DNA of 30,000 nucleotides from Sphaeroforma sirkka. Lineage: Eukaryota > Opisthokonta > Ichthyosporea > Ichthyophonida. The stretch covers positions 1-30,000 of the forward strand of contig LUCW03001448.1 in NCBI GenBank assembly GCA_001586965.3. Direction: 5' to 3'. The notes below the pieces were generated by a model that made no database searches, was not told where the DNA came from, and saw only the letters and a list, made by a program, of their open reading frames with translations. Below, one piece after another: positions 29,071-30,000 of this stretch. A program made the translations under genes and the position numbers. Within the stretch, counting starts at the first letter, position 1, and every line of letters begins with the position of its first letter.

Positions 29071-29292
29071 ATGGCAACCCCTCCACAAGCTGGGTACATA
29101 GGTATCGATGCAGGTACTCAGGGTTTATCGGTGGTGTTGTGCGATTCCGATCTTCATACACTTGCTATAGCTGAGAGTGATTACGATATGGTCCCAGGAC
29201 TATCGCGCGGACACTTTGAGCAATCTGCAAAGGATTGGGAACATGCGTTAGGAGACGCTATGAAACAGCTACGAACCAAGCATGACTACACG
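29071..29292 (+). CDS. FGGY-family carbohydrate kinase (xylulokinase-like), first exon, partial
   Basis: 74 codons from the ATG at 29071 to a GTATGT donor at 29293, phase 0. YIGIDAGTQGLSVVLCDSDL is the N-terminal phosphate-binding loop of FGGY kinases, with the invariant Asp and the GTQ turn. The first strands continue with AIAESDYDMVPG and GHFEQSAKDWEHALGDAMKQL, matching the usual EQ-P/A-xxW block that opens the FGGY N-terminal domain. Such kinases use ATP to phosphorylate sugars such as D-xylulose. The substrate cannot be set from this exon. The rest of the gene lies right of the window, behind an intron filled with TA repeats. A conceptual exon near 29370 was considered and does not match the family. 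Confidence 0.85.
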
Positions 29293-29531
29293 GTATGTAG
29301 GTATCATTTCACACATATACTATAAAATCGTTGTTTCTGAACTAGCTTTTATTCAATATGTACCTGTCAGGTCTCTCTGAACTTATATGTCACGTGTATA
29401 TTGCTCAGTGCCAGTGACTTGGTGATAGCTGCTTGGGAAGATTTCATGCAAACCCATTTACAAGTGTTCAGAAGTACACGTACAATCTGATGACTAGAAG
29501 TATATAGCGGTATAAATATTCAGATGTGATC

Positions 29532-29725
<194 letters not shown>

Positions 29726-29767
29726 GCAACACGCACACACACACACACGCGCACGCAACATCAGTTA

Positions 29768-29775
29768 TATATGTG

Positions 29776-29806
<31 letters not shown>

Positions 29807-29927
29807 ATCATGTATACGCACATGTAATATGTTTACATGCATGCATAATATGTACATAATAATAATAATATAATATGTATACATATAACATACACACACA
29901 TGTAATATATATATAATAATATGTAAT

Positions 29928-29958
<31 letters not shown>

Positions 29959-29960
29959 GG
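29768..29960. repeat. Further TA, TAA and CA repeats
   Basis: TA runs at about 29779-29805 and 29906-29958, with a short TAA run near 29859-29870. CA repeat resumes at the window end. Confidence 0.85.
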
Positions 29961-30000
29961 GTTAGGGCACGCGCACGGGAGACGCACATACACACACACA

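Noticed and set aside
29370-29490. Second exon of the kinase after a CAG acceptor
   Set aside because: The translation does not match the next FGGY block (expected a GQMH-type motif).

Overview
This is nuclear DNA from a eukaryote. The window has GT-AG introns, LTR retrotransposons nested in one another, tRNA-like Pol III sequences, a MITE and long TA microsatellites. One host gene encodes a mitochondrial-type NADH-cytochrome b5 reductase split over several exons. The species cannot be named from the sequence. A unicellular or early-branching opisthokont, or another protist with a repeat-rich genome, would fit, but that is a guess.

Layout. Positions 1-16000 are a stack of broken Ty3/Gypsy elements. 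Element A lies on the minus strand, with its 5' LTR at 10674-11274 and its gag running left off the window. Its gag is split by element C on the plus strand (752-9213), which has ~180-bp LTRs and a GTGC target duplication. C is a chromovirus with gag, protease, RT, RNase H, a Dam-like adenine methyltransferase domain, integrase and chromodomain. To the right of A is the 3' part of element B (plus, 11275-14048), from the same LTR family as A. B sits against an older, truncated LTR (14049-14582). A solo LTR of the family (15071-15666, ATAC duplication) interrupts an unidentified coding-like stretch on the minus strand.

Positions 16000-23000 hold no gene I can support. They contain A/T-rich hairpins, a ~260-bp dispersed repeat present twice with smaller relatives, a Harbinger-like MITE with TAA duplications, and at least six short tandem arrays. 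These arrays differ in sequence but nearly all share a 7-bp period.

Positions 23000-30000 hold host genes. There is a single-exon hypothetical protein with an RVxF-like motif (23048-23632, plus). The b5 reductase is on the minus strand (start 28306, stop at 24503). The first exon of an FGGY-family sugar kinase is on the plus strand (29071-29292). The reductase and the kinase are divergent, about 760 bp apart. Introns and flanks here are full of TA repeats. The b5 reductase probably passes electrons from NADH to cytochrome b5 or a similar acceptor at mitochondria. The kinase probably phosphorylates a pentose-type sugar. Nothing in the sequence links the two beyond their shared upstream region.
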